Part shown: positions 23,697 to 32,369 of the stretch, piece by piece
How positions within the stretch are numbered: position 1 is the stretch's first letter
Layout of the letters: every line of letters begins with the position of its first letter
From: Phycisphaerales bacterium
GTDB taxonomy: Bacteria > Planctomycetota > Phycisphaerae > Phycisphaerales > UBA1924
Assembly (NCBI GenBank): GCA_013360695.1
Contig: JABWBC010000012.1
Coordinates: 1-42,506, forward strand
Direction: 5' to 3'
DNA: 42,506 nucleotides
Made by a program: the position numbers and the translations under genes
The notes under the pieces: generated by a model
What the model saw: the letters and a program-made list of their open reading frames with translations, nothing else
What the model was told of the DNA's origin: nothing
Databases searched by the model: none

Positions 23697-25886
23697 CTAA
23701 CGCATGAACGCCTCGACCAGACCGCCGTCGACGCAGAAAACCTGGCCCGTCGTCTTCGACGAGCGATCGCTGGCCAGGAACCAGATCGCCTCGGCCTGAT
23801 CGGCGGGCGTGATCGGCGTCTTGGTCAGCGTCCGCTGGGCATAGAAATCGGCGAGCTTGGCACGCAGAGCCTCGGTGTCGGCGTTCTCTTCGAACGCGAT
23901 CTTGTACTTGATCAGCGAGGCGATCACGCGATCGCGCGGGAACATCGTCGAGCCAGCGACGACGGTCGCGGGCGCCACCGCATTGACTCGTACGAGCGGC
24001 GCCAACTCGATCGAGAGCTCGCGCGCCAGGTGATTCGCCGCGGCCTTGCTGGTGTCATAGGCAAAGCTGCCGCGCTTCGACACCATGCCGTTGACGCTGG
24101 TCGTGAGCACCATGCTGGCGCGAAGTCCCTGCGAGCGGAAGAGGGCGGTCGCCTCGTCGGCGATGAGGTACGAGCCCATCACGTTGACGTCGAAGGTCTT
24201 CTTCCAGGCCTCGTCGCTGATCGAGCCCGCCGCGTCGGGCGCGACGTAGACGCCCGCGGTGACGATGAGCATGTCGATCCCGCCGTAGGCCATAAGGGCG
24301 CGGCGGAGCATGGCGCGAACGCTGGCGCGGCTCGTGATGTCGACCTGGGCCGCCAGAGCCGGGCCGCACGAAGACACTCCCGAGCCCGCGACGCCGATGC
24401 CCTCGCCGTGCAGTTTGACAAGCTCGGCGGCGGTGGCTTCCGCGTCTTTCATCGCAAGATCGGCGCAGACGACATGGGCGCCGTCCTTGGCGACGCGGTG
24501 CGCGACCGCCTTGCCGATGCCGTTGCCCGCGCCGACGACGATCGCCACCTTCCGGCCCATCTCGGGCTCGGGGGGCATGCGTTTGAGCTTGGCCTCTTCG
24601 AGCAGCCAGTATTCGATGTCGAACGCTTCCTGCTCGGGGAGCGCGATGTAGCGGTCGATCGCCTCACTCCCGCGCATGACCTCGACGGCACAGTTGTAGA
24701 ACTCGGCCGTCACGCGCGACTCGCTCTTGTTCTTGCCCCACGCGATCATGCCCACGCCGGGGATCAGGATCACCGTCGGGCTCGGGTCTCGCATCGCGGG
24801 CGAGTCGGGACGCTTGCAGCGCTCGTAGTACGCCGCGTAGTCCTTGCGGTACTGCGCCAGCCCCGCCTCGATCGCGGCCCTGAGCTGATCGATCGACTGG
24901 CCGGGCAGCCAATCGGCGAGCATCGGGCGGATCTTGGTGCGGAGGAAATGGTCGGGGCACGAGGTGCCGAGCATCGCCAGACGCGGCGCGTCGCTCGAGC
25001 ACACGAACCGCAGGATCGTGTCGTCGGTCTGGACCGTGCCGATGAAGCGACGCTCCGCGGAAATCTTGCCGCGCAGCCAGGGAAGGATGTCCGCGAGCAG
25101 TTCGTCGCGCTTTTCGGCGGGCATGGGCGCGCAGCGCGGGCCGCCGAAGGTCTTGTCGCCCTTGTCGCGGGCCTCGATGAACCGGGCGGCCCTTTCGATG
25201 AGGTCGAGGGTGAGTTCGTAGCACGCCTTGTCGTCGTCGGCCCAGTTGATCAGGCCGTGCTGGCCCAGCACCACGCCCCGAGCCTTGGGGTGCTTCTCGC
25301 AGATGCTCTTAAGGACGAGGCCGAGATCAAAGCCGGGGCGTTGCCAGGGGGTCCAGATCACGTCATCGCCGTAGACCTCGCGCGTCAGCTCAGCGCCGCG
25401 GGCGCACGCCGCGATCGAGATCACCGCGTTCGGATGCATGTGATCGACATGGCGACGCGGCACAAACGCGTGGAGGGGCGTGTCGATCGACGAGGCGCGC
25501 GGGTTCAGGTTGAACGTGCAGTGCGAGTACGCGCCGACCATCTCGTCTTCGATGGGGGTCTTCGGACCGCGGGTGGAGGCGTTGCCCCAGACGCGCTGGA
25601 GTCCTTCGAGCTTCGACATGTAGAGCGAGGCGAAGAGGCCCTTGTTGGCGGTGCGCAGGTCGCCGCCGCTGCCCTTGACCCACAGGACGTCGAGCGTCTC
25701 ACCTGTAAGCGGGTCGCGCTCGTTGATCTTGGACGACGTGTTTCCGCCGCCGGTGTTGGTGATGCGTTGATCGCTTCCCAGGATGTTCGAGCGGTACACG
25801 AGTCGGGCCAATGGGTCCATTGCCCCGGCCTTGGCGTCGTCCCACAGGTGGCGAACATGACGGTACTCTGAAGGCTGTCGTGACAT
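23697..25886 (-). CDS. rhaEW: Bifunctional rhamnulose-1-phosphate aldolase / L-lactaldehyde dehydrogenase
   Basis: A 729-residue cytoplasmic enzyme. The N-terminal ~430 residues are a class II aldolase (ITNTGGGNTSSKI, DHMHPNAVISIAAC with zinc His, GVVLGQHGLINWA) that would split rhamnulose-1-P into DHAP and L-lactaldehyde. From ~445 an SDR domain follows: VVGAGNGIGKAVAHRVA (NAD loop), LTTSVNGM with Ser, and AYDTSKAA as the YxxxK dyad near residue 608. In B. subtilis the fused homologue (RhaEW) oxidises lactaldehyde to lactate. ATG 25886 follows GGGAAAG; frame upstream to 26009 lacks homology. It is first gene of the operon and faces lutA. Confidence 0.95.
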   Translation of the reverse strand: MSRQPSEYRHVRHLWDDAKAGAMDPLARLVYRSNILGSDQRITNTGGGNTSSKINERDPLTGETLDVLWVKGSGGDLRTANKGLFASLYMSKLEGLQRVWGNASTRGPKTPIEDEMVGAYSHCTFNLNPRASSIDTPLHAFVPRRHVDHMHPNAVISIAACARGAELTREVYGDDVIWTPWQRPGFDLGLVLKSICEKHPKARGVVLGQHGLINWADDDKACYELTLDLIERAARFIEARDKGDKTFGGPRCAPMPAEKRDELLADILPWLRGKISAERRFIGTVQTDDTILRFVCSSDAPRLAMLGTSCPDHFLRTKIRPMLADWLPGQSIDQLRAAIEAGLAQYRKDYAAYYERCKRPDSPAMRDPSPTVILIPGVGMIAWGKNKSESRVTAEFYNCAVEVMRGSEAIDRYIALPEQEAFDIEYWLLEEAKLKRMPPEPEMGRKVAIVVGAGNGIGKAVAHRVAKDGAHVVCADLAMKDAEATAAELVKLHGEGIGVAGSGVSSCGPALAAQVDITSRASVRAMLRRALMAYGGIDMLIVTAGVYVAPDAAGSISDEAWKKTFDVNVMGSYLIADEATALFRSQGLRASMVLTTSVNGMVSKRGSFAYDTSKAAANHLARELSIELAPLVRVNAVAPATVVAGSTMFPRDRVIASLIKYKIAFEENADTEALRAKLADFYAQRTLTKTPITPADQAEAIWFLASDRSSKTTGQVFCVDGGLVEAFMR

Positions 25887-26127
25887 CGCTTTCCCATCAA
25901 ACCAGACAGAACACCAACTCGCAACCGCCGGCGAACAGTTGGCGCGGCGAATCGTGCGAGCCAGACGCTTTCCGCTTGCCAAGGTTACGGGATATTCCAA
26001 CACTTTCAAGCATATTCAGTCAAAATCGGGCATTGCTATCTGAATCCAGACACCACATTTACAGCCAACTCGGCCACCCAACCATCCACACTGCGTGAGT
26101 CGCGGGTTGAAGGGTCATCGAAAGCAC
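25887..26127. promoter_or_regulatory. Divergent promoter region between rhamnose and lut operons
   Basis: 241 bp with an AT-richer core (25985-26060: GGATATTCC, CATATTCAG, GCTATCTGAAT), in contrast to the GC-rich surroundings. It must carry promoters for both operons, and a shared operator is plausible because their products form one pathway. No confident -35/-10 pair or palindrome was found, and no regulator gene is adjacent. Confidence 0.5.
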
Positions 26128-26880
26128 TTGAACGTTGCTCTTTTCATCACCTGCCTGACCGAGCAATTCGCCCCGAGGGCGGGAGTGGCCGCCACGCTGG
26201 TGCTGGAGCGGCTCGGCTGCCGAGTGCACTTCCCCACGGCCCAGACCTGCTGCGGGCAGCCGATGTTCAACACGGGGCACCACGCCGATGCGGCTGTTCT
26301 CGCGAGGCGCTGGATCCATGTATTTGAAGGCTTCGACGCGATCATCACGCCGTCGGGCTCGTGTGCCGCGATGATGAAGGTGCACGCGCCGGAGATGTTG
26401 AGGGACGACCCGGAGTACGCCACCCGCGCGAAGGTGGCGGCGGGAAAGACCTATGAGTTCGTGGAGTTCCTCTCGCGCGTTCTGCGCGTCGACCTGGCGG
26501 GGATGGGCGCACGCCACGATTCCTCGGCGACGATCCACCCCGCGTGCCACCTGCGCGAGCTTGGCCTGATGGACGAGCCGGCGGGGGTGCTGGCGCAGAT
26601 CAAGGGACTCGAGCTTCACCCGCTCCCGTCGCGCGACGAGTGCTGCGGCTTTGGCGGCGCGTTCAGCGTGAAGCACCCGGCGATCTCGGGCAAGATGGTC
26701 GAGAACAAGGTCGCCAGCGTCGCGTCGACGCGGAGCGACGCGCTGGTGTGCAGCGACGCGGGGTGCGCCATGAACATCGACGGCGCTTGCCGCAAACGCG
26801 GCGTGCGTCAGCGGATCATCTCCGCGCCGGAACTGATCGCCGAGTCGCTCGGGCTTCTGGAGCGGGAGCCCTTGCCATGA
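26128..26880 (+). CDS. lutA: L-lactate utilisation protein LutA (LldE-type Fe-S oxidoreductase)
   Basis: One of three subunits that oxidise L-lactate to pyruvate. The CCG-domain protein (250 residues from TTG) has two cysteine modules: TCCGQPMFNTGH near residue 40 and DECCGFGGAFSVKHP near 172, each preceded by its partner Cys (FITCL, HPACH). These bind Fe-S clusters. Family members start at the LNVALFITC segment, so TTG 26128 is preferred to the in-frame GTG at 26095. It overlaps lutB by ATGA. Lying head to head with the rhamnose operon, it likely consumes the lactate that operon makes. Confidence 0.93.
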   Translation: MNVALFITCLTEQFAPRAGVAATLVLERLGCRVHFPTAQTCCGQPMFNTGHHADAAVLARRWIHVFEGFDAIITPSGSCAAMMKVHAPEMLRDDPEYATRAKVAAGKTYEFVEFLSRVLRVDLAGMGARHDSSATIHPACHLRELGLMDEPAGVLAQIKGLELHPLPSRDECCGFGGAFSVKHPAISGKMVENKVASVASTRSDALVCSDAGCAMNIDGACRKRGVRQRIISAPELIAESLGLLEREPLP

Positions 26881-28364
26881 ACGAGGGCCTGCTGTTTCCG
26901 CCCCTCCCCCACCGCATCGAATCGCGTGCGCCCGCGGCCGCCCGCGACATCAGCCTGCAGCAGTTCGTGCGCCACGCGACCGTGACAAAGGACACGGGGC
27001 GCGTGGACGCGTGCCGGGCGGCGTTCGGCGAGAGGTACGACAACCTTCGCCGGCACGCGGGCGCGATCAAGTCACACACGCTGGATCACCTTGACGAGTA
27101 TCTTGAGCGATTCGAGGCGGCCGCGACGCGCGCGGGCGCAACGGTGCACTGGGCCGCCGACGCCGCGAGCGCCAATCGCATCTGCCTCGACATCGCGAAG
27201 CGGATCAACGCGAAGGTCTGCGTCAAGAGCAAATCGATGGCGACGGAAGAGACGCGGCTGCTCCCCGAGTTGGAAGCGGCGGGCGTCAAGACCATCGAGA
27301 CCGACCTGGGCGAGTTCATCGTGCAACTCGATGGTGACGCGCCGTCTCACATCGTTACGCCCATGATCCACAAGAACCGCGCGTCGGTGGCGCGGGCGTT
27401 CGTGCGCGACCTCGGTGCACCGTATACCGAGGACCCCGGCGAACTAACCATGATTGCGCGGGCGCACATGCGCAAGCTCTTCGAGCGCGCGGACCTCGGC
27501 ATCAGCGGCGGGAATTTCCTGATCGCCGAGACCGGCTCGCTTGTCATCTGCACCAACGAGGGCAACGCCGACCTGACGGTTTCGCTCCCACCCGTTCACG
27601 TCGCGCTGGTCGGCATCGAAAAGCTCATCCCGGCGATGGAGCACCTGCCGATCTTCCTGAAGCTGCTCGCGCGGAGCGCGACGGCACAGCCGCTCACGAT
27701 CTATACAACCTGCGTCACGGGCCCGGCGCGATCCGCTGGGCAGGGGTCAAGCGCCGACGTCGACGGCCCACGCGAACTGCACATCGTTCTGCTCGACAAC
27801 GGGCGATCGGAGCTGCTGCGCGCACCGACGCGCGAGCTGCTGCGCTGCATCCGGTGCGGCGCGTGCCTGAACGCGTGCCCGGTGTACAAGGCGGTGGGTG
27901 GCGGGCACGCGTACGGATCGGTCTATTCGGGGCCGATCGGCGCGACGATCACGCCGCACCTGAAGGGGCTGCACAACTATCCCGATCTTGCGACCGCAAG
28001 CTCGCTGTGCGGCGCGTGTTTTCACGCGTGCCCGGTGCACATCGACCTGCCCGCACAGTTGATCGCGTTGCGGGAAGAGGCGGCACGCAGGCATCTCAAT
28101 CCCGCACCCGAGCGGGTAACGATGAAACTGTGGCGATGGATCATGCAGTCGCCGGCGCGGTATCGAATCGCATCCGGGCTCGCGAGGTTCGTGCTCTCTC
28201 GCCTCGACGGCGTGGATATCCCGTTGCCCGGCCCGCTGGGCGCGTGGACCTCGTGCAGAACGACGCCGCGTCCGGGCGCGATCGACTTCCGCGCGTGGTG
28301 GAACGAGCGCCAGCGAACGAAGGCCAACTGCGGGCGGCCCGCGAGCGATCGGGGGCGGGCATGA
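26877..28364 (+). CDS. lutB: L-lactate utilisation protein LutB (iron-sulfur)
   Basis: 495 residues. An LUD domain (about 60-300: RICLDIAKRINAKVCVKSKS, GISGGNFLIAETGSLVICTNEGN) is followed by two 4Fe-4S motifs, RCIRCGACLNACP (Cys 324, 327, 330, 334) and SLCGACFHACPVH (~378-386). It passes electrons from lactate oxidation with LutA and LutC; the final acceptor is unknown. ATG 26877 overlaps lutA and its stop overlaps lutC (ATGA both times). The full-length match leaves little doubt. Confidence 0.95.
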   Translation: MNEGLLFPPLPHRIESRAPAAARDISLQQFVRHATVTKDTGRVDACRAAFGERYDNLRRHAGAIKSHTLDHLDEYLERFEAAATRAGATVHWAADAASANRICLDIAKRINAKVCVKSKSMATEETRLLPELEAAGVKTIETDLGEFIVQLDGDAPSHIVTPMIHKNRASVARAFVRDLGAPYTEDPGELTMIARAHMRKLFERADLGISGGNFLIAETGSLVICTNEGNADLTVSLPPVHVALVGIEKLIPAMEHLPIFLKLLARSATAQPLTIYTTCVTGPARSAGQGSSADVDGPRELHIVLLDNGRSELLRAPTRELLRCIRCGACLNACPVYKAVGGGHAYGSVYSGPIGATITPHLKGLHNYPDLATASSLCGACFHACPVHIDLPAQLIALREEAARRHLNPAPERVTMKLWRWIMQSPARYRIASGLARFVLSRLDGVDIPLPGPLGAWTSCRTTPRPGAIDFRAWWNERQRTKANCGRPASDRGRA

Positions 28365-29032
28365 GTGACCGCGAGCACATTCTGTCGCGGGTGCGTGCCG
28401 CGCTCGGCCGGTCGAACGCGGCCCCGTCGGGCGTGCGGCCGCCGCGTACCGAAGATTCGCTGGCGCGGCTGGTTGGCGCTGACGTGGACATTTGCTCGCG
28501 GTTCATTGAGGCGGCCAATCGAACTGGGATGAACGCGATCCGCGTCCCGCGGGAGTCCTTGACGCAAGCGCTGGAAGCGATCGTTGCCGCCGAAGCTCCG
28601 AATCGCGTGCTGGTTGATGTCTCGGGCGTGGCGCTTCGCGTGCCCGCGAACGGCGCGTGCCGAACGCTGGGCGTGCCGACCAGCACCGATCCGAGTTCGC
28701 GTGCGTTTGACGTCGATCTTGCGATCATCGACGCGACCGCCGGAATCGCCGAGACCGGCTCGGTGCTGCTCGCGAGCGACGGGCGACGGCGTTGCGCGTG
28801 GATCGTACCGCCGAAGGTTGTGATTCTCGTGGCGTCGAAAACGCTGGTACCCGATCTGCTCGATCTGTGGTCGAGCCCGTGCTCGCCCGGGTCCCCGCTC
28901 GCGAATGACCCGCCGGCGGCGATGCTGCTGGTCAGCGGCCCGAGCAAGACCGCCGACATCGAGGGCGTGCTCGTCACGGGCGTTCACGGCCCTGGCACGG
29001 TGCACGTCGTGCTCGTTGATGATGTCGAGTAA
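28361..29032 (+). CDS. lutC: L-lactate utilisation protein LutC
   Basis: A 223-residue LUD-domain protein, third subunit of the lactate oxidation complex. It starts MSDREHILSRVRAALGR, typical of LutC. The C-terminal region has IIDATAGIAETGSVLLAS and GVHGPGTVHVVLVDD, the usual conserved blocks. A serine/proline-rich insert (SSPCSPGSPLANDPPAAM) sits before the last block. ATG 28361 overlaps lutB by 4 bp. It converges with the PreA-like gene with only 14 bp between stops. Confidence 0.95.
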   Translation: MSDREHILSRVRAALGRSNAAPSGVRPPRTEDSLARLVGADVDICSRFIEAANRTGMNAIRVPRESLTQALEAIVAAEAPNRVLVDVSGVALRVPANGACRTLGVPTSTDPSSRAFDVDLAIIDATAGIAETGSVLLASDGRRRCAWIVPPKVVILVASKTLVPDLLDLWSSPCSPGSPLANDPPAAMLLVSGPSKTADIEGVLVTGVHGPGTVHVVLVDDVE

Positions 29033-29046
29033 CGCCCGCGACGAGT

Positions 29047-30123
29047 TTACTCGGCCTCCTCGCGAACCTGTTGCACGAACCGGTCCGCGCTCCACACCGC
29101 GTCCCGCCCGGACTTTGCGCCGTGCTTCTTTGCGACCAGTTCGGCGTGGCTGGTGAAGTACTTCAGACTGTGCCCGCGGAAATCCTCGATCGATCGGAAG
29201 GCGTGGCGCTCCATGAACGCGCGCAGGCCGCGCTCGAGCTCTCGCGCGAGCCCATAGCCGTGGATCATCACGCCCGTGCAGACCTGCACCGTGGAGGCGC
29301 CGAGCAGGACGTACTGGGCCGCGTCGTCGCCCGTTTCAACGCCGCCGATCGCGCTGAGAGACGCGCGCCCGCCCATCGCCCGAGCGATCTCCATCGCCAT
29401 CCGCAGCGCGATCGGCTTGACCGCTCGCCCGGAATAGCCGCCCGGCGTTGAGTACCCATCCACCGTCGGCTGGGGGCGCAGCGTGTCAATATCAACACCC
29501 ATCACGCTCAGGATCGTGTTGATCGCAGAGATTCCGGCACATCCAGCGTCGACCGCCGCACCGGCGACCTCCACGATGCTCGTGACGTTCGGCGTCATCT
29601 TTGCCCACACGGGCACCCGCGCGACCTCGCGCACCCAGCCGCACACTTCGCGGAGAAGTTCGGGCGACTGGCCCATCGCCGAGCCCATGCGCCGCTCGGG
29701 CAGGCCGTGCGGGCACGACATGTTCAGTTCGATCGCGTCGGCCCCGGCCCGCTGCATCCGCTCGACAATCTCGTGCCACGCCGATCGCCGGTACTCCTCC
29801 ATCACCGACGCGATGAGCACGCGCCCGGGGTATCGCATCTTCAGCGTCCGAAACTCGTCTTCCCACGTCTCGATCGGGCGATCACTGATGAGCTCGATGT
29901 TCTCCCAACCGACGATCTCATCACCCACACGCCACCTCGCGTAGCGCGGCGAAACGTTCACGATCTTGGTCGAGTCCAGCACGATCGTCTTGCACACCAC
30001 GCCGCCCCAGCCTTCGTCAAAGGCTCGGGCGATCACATTGGCATTGGTCGAGGGTGGTCCGCTCGCGACGATGAAGGGGTTGGCCAGCCGCAGGCCGTCG
30101 ACGTGGACCGACAGATCGATCAT
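29047..30123 (-). CDS. Dihydropyrimidine dehydrogenase subunit PreA-like, lacking the ferredoxin domain
   Basis: 358 residues of the dihydroorotate dehydrogenase-like FMN barrel. Like E. coli PreA it has LANPFIVASGPPSTN, EGWGGVVCKTI, ELNMSCPHGLPERRMGSAMGQSPEL, VWAKMTPNVTSI, ISAINTI, GYSGRAVKPIALR, IGGVETGDDAAQYVLLGASTVQVCTGVMIHGYG. E. coli PreA continues into a two-cluster 4Fe-4S ferredoxin domain; this protein stops at SADRFVQQVREEAE without it. It may reduce uracil/thymine or oxidise dihydropyrimidines with a separate electron carrier. ATG 30123 with an upstream GGAG is chosen over the longer frame to 30183. Confidence 0.87.
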   Translation of the reverse strand: MIDLSVHVDGLRLANPFIVASGPPSTNANVIARAFDEGWGGVVCKTIVLDSTKIVNVSPRYARWRVGDEIVGWENIELISDRPIETWEDEFRTLKMRYPGRVLIASVMEEYRRSAWHEIVERMQRAGADAIELNMSCPHGLPERRMGSAMGQSPELLREVCGWVREVARVPVWAKMTPNVTSIVEVAGAAVDAGCAGISAINTILSVMGVDIDTLRPQPTVDGYSTPGGYSGRAVKPIALRMAMEIARAMGGRASLSAIGGVETGDDAAQYVLLGASTVQVCTGVMIHGYGLARELERGLRAFMERHAFRSIEDFRGHSLKYFTSHAELVAKKHGAKSGRDAVWSADRFVQQVREEAE

Positions 30124-30198
30124 CGAGCAGTCTCCGATGCCTCTCGAGAGGTGCGACCGGAAGAGCTCCGGCGGCCCGTTCACCTCTGATCGCGCGAA

Positions 30199-31296
30199 TT
30201 ACAGAGCCGCCACGCGCCGCGCCGTTTCGTACGCGATCAGGTCCTTCACGAGCTTGTCCAACTCGCCGTTCATCACCTCACGCACGCCGTACTCGCCTGG
30301 CAATCGCTCGTCGGCCACGATGCCGTCCTTGAACCGATACGTCCGGATCTTCTCGCTGCGTCCGCCCGTTCCGATCTGGCTGTTGCGGGCCGCGGTGCGC
30401 TCGGCCGCCTGCTTGGCCCGCTCGGTCTCGTACAGCTTGGCCATGAGAAGGCGGCGGGCCCGCTCGCGGTTCTGCTGCTGGCTCTTGGCCTCCATCATCT
30501 TGATGATGATGCCGGTCGGCTTGTGGTGGATCTGCCACGCGGTCTCGACCTTGTTGACGTTCTGGCCGCCCGGGCCCTGGGCTCGTGTCGCGAACTCTTC
30601 GACCTCGTTGGCCCAGTCGATTTTGACGTCAACATCCTCGGGCTCGGCAAGCGTGGCGACGCTGGCGGTGCTGGTGTGGATGCGCCCCTGCGCTTCGGTC
30701 GCGGGCACGCGCTTCACGCTGTGGACGCCGGCCTCGAAATTGAGCTCGGTCCACACGCCCTCGCCACGCACGTTGACCGTGGCGCTTCGCACGCCGCCCA
30801 CGCCTGGCTCGGGCGTCAGTTCCAGCACTTCCCAGTTCCATCCCCGCCGAGCCGCGTATTTCTGGTACATCTCGAGCAGATCGCGGGCCCACAGCGCGGC
30901 TTCGTCGCCCCCGGTCCCCGCGCGGATTTCCATCATCACCGACCCCACCTTGCCGTCGTCCGCCGTGACCAGGCGCGAGGTCACGTCCTGCAGGAGCGAG
31001 TCGACCTTTTCCCGCGCGCCGGGAAGCTCAGCGGCGGCGATCGCCGCCAACTCCGAATCGCCCCCGCTCTTGGCCGACTCGAGCTCCTTCACCTCCGCGA
31101 TCGCCGCGTTGTACGCCCGGAAGGCCCCGACCAGCGGCTCGAGCCCCGCCTTGCGGATCGAGAGTTGGCGCACCGCCTTGTGGTCGGTCACGACCGCTGG
31201 GTCCTCCAGCTTCGCGCAGACCGACGCATATTCCCGCTCGAACTCGCCGAGCTTGGCCACGATCTTTCCCAGAGCTTCTTGCGCCAATACCGTCAT
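30199..31296 (-). CDS. prfA: Peptide chain release factor 1
   Basis: Reads UAA/UAG and triggers peptide release. The 365 residues contain AGTGGDEAALWARDLLEMY, RVPATEAQGRIHTSTASVA with the PxT-type stop-codon tripeptide (PAT), and the catalytic GGQ in GPGGQNVNKVETA (~residue 243). The C-terminal part is NRERARRLLMAKLYE and RTYRFKDGIVADERL. The GGQ context (GPGGQNVN) differs from the common GAGGQHVN. ATG 31296; the PreA-like gene follows after 75 bp on the same strand. Confidence 0.96.
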   Translation of the reverse strand: MTVLAQEALGKIVAKLGEFEREYASVCAKLEDPAVVTDHKAVRQLSIRKAGLEPLVGAFRAYNAAIAEVKELESAKSGGDSELAAIAAAELPGAREKVDSLLQDVTSRLVTADDGKVGSVMMEIRAGTGGDEAALWARDLLEMYQKYAARRGWNWEVLELTPEPGVGGVRSATVNVRGEGVWTELNFEAGVHSVKRVPATEAQGRIHTSTASVATLAEPEDVDVKIDWANEVEEFATRAQGPGGQNVNKVETAWQIHHKPTGIIIKMMEAKSQQQNRERARRLLMAKLYETERAKQAAERTAARNSQIGTGGRSEKIRTYRFKDGIVADERLPGEYGVREVMNGELDKLVKDLIAYETARRVAAL

Positions 31297-31397
31297 GCAC
31301 CCGAACGATAAGCAGCCGAAAGCCGCCCGGCATTCGTGAAACCCCCGGCCCGGCGATCGGTATCATCTCTCGTCCGCACTCTCGGGGGATCCACACT

Positions 31398-32366
31398 TTG
31401 CTCGCCATCGAAATCCGCGGCCTGACCAAGACCTTCGGCCCGAAGGTCGCCGTCAACAAGCTTGACCTCTCGGTGCCTCAGGGCAGCCTGTGCGGGTTCA
31501 TCGGGCCCAACGGCGCGGGCAAGACAACCACGATCCGCATGATCATGTCGATCATTTTCCCGGATTCGGGCGAGCTCCGCGTCTTGGGAAAGGCGTCGGC
31601 CGTCGAAAGCAAGGACCGGATCGGCTACCTGCCCGAAGAGCGCGGCGTGTACCGCAAGATGAAGGTCGGGGCGTTCCTCAACTACATGGGCAAGCTCAAG
31701 GGCATCGACCCCGGCGCGACCGAGAAGAAAGTCCGCTCGTGGCTGGAGCGCATGGGCCTGCCCAACGAGTACAAGAAAAAGTGCGAGGAACTCTCCAAGG
31801 GCATGCAGCAGAAGGTGCAGTTCATCTCCGCCGTCATGCACGAGCCTGACCTCCTCATCCTCGACGAGGTTTTCAGCGGTCTGGACCCGGTCAATCGCCG
31901 CCTGATCCGCGAGCTGATCGACGAACAGCACAAGGCCGGGCGCACCGTGATCTTCAGCACCCACGCGATGTTCGAGGCCGAGCAGTTGTGCGATCAGATT
32001 TTCATGATCCACAAGGGCAACAAGATGCTCGACGGGTCGCTCCAATCGATCCTCGCCAAGCACGACCCACGCTCGATGCTGGTGGAGCCCGCCAGCGGCG
32101 CCGACGCCGATCGGCTCCCGGCGCTCCCCGGCGTGGTGTCATGCCAGCCGGCGGGCAAGGCGCTCTACGAAGTCCGCTTCGACGAGTCGGTCGATCCGGC
32201 GGCGGCGATGCGTTCGATCGTGGAGTCCATGCCGTTGCGCCGCGTCGAGGTGAAGCGAGCGACGCTCGAAGACATCTTCATCGACGTGGTGCTGGGGCGC
32301 GCGGGCGCGGTCCATGCCGATCGAGAGACCATCCGCAACGAACTGGCCGCCGCCTCATCGGAGTAA
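31398..32366 (+). CDS. ABC transporter ATP-binding protein, NatA-like export type
   Basis: A 322-residue ATPase. Walker A is GPNGAGKTT, then YLPEERGVYRKMKV, the signature ELSKGMQQKVQF (SKGMQ in place of LSGGQ, usual in this subgroup) and Walker B LLILDEVFSGLD, FSTHAMFEAEQLCD. A C-terminal DUF4162-like domain of ~90 residues follows. The start is TTG 31398 with a GGGGG purine run upstream; no closer ATG preserves the N-terminal strand. It is 3 bp upstream of its permease. Relatives export Na+, drugs or lipids; substrate unknown. Confidence 0.92.
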   Translation: MLAIEIRGLTKTFGPKVAVNKLDLSVPQGSLCGFIGPNGAGKTTTIRMIMSIIFPDSGELRVLGKASAVESKDRIGYLPEERGVYRKMKVGAFLNYMGKLKGIDPGATEKKVRSWLERMGLPNEYKKKCEELSKGMQQKVQFISAVMHEPDLLILDEVFSGLDPVNRRLIRELIDEQHKAGRTVIFSTHAMFEAEQLCDQIFMIHKGNKMLDGSLQSILAKHDPRSMLVEPASGADADRLPALPGVVSCQPAGKALYEVRFDESVDPAAAMRSIVESMPLRRVEVKRATLEDIFIDVVLGRAGAVHADRETIRNELAAASSE

Positions 32367-32369
32367 CCC

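Noticed and set aside
22158-25871. A 1237-codon open frame on the plus strand
   Set aside because: It is antisense to rhaB and the bifunctional aldolase gene, is rich in Arg/Gly/Asp/His, has no recognisable motif, and arises from the GC-rich third positions of the real genes.
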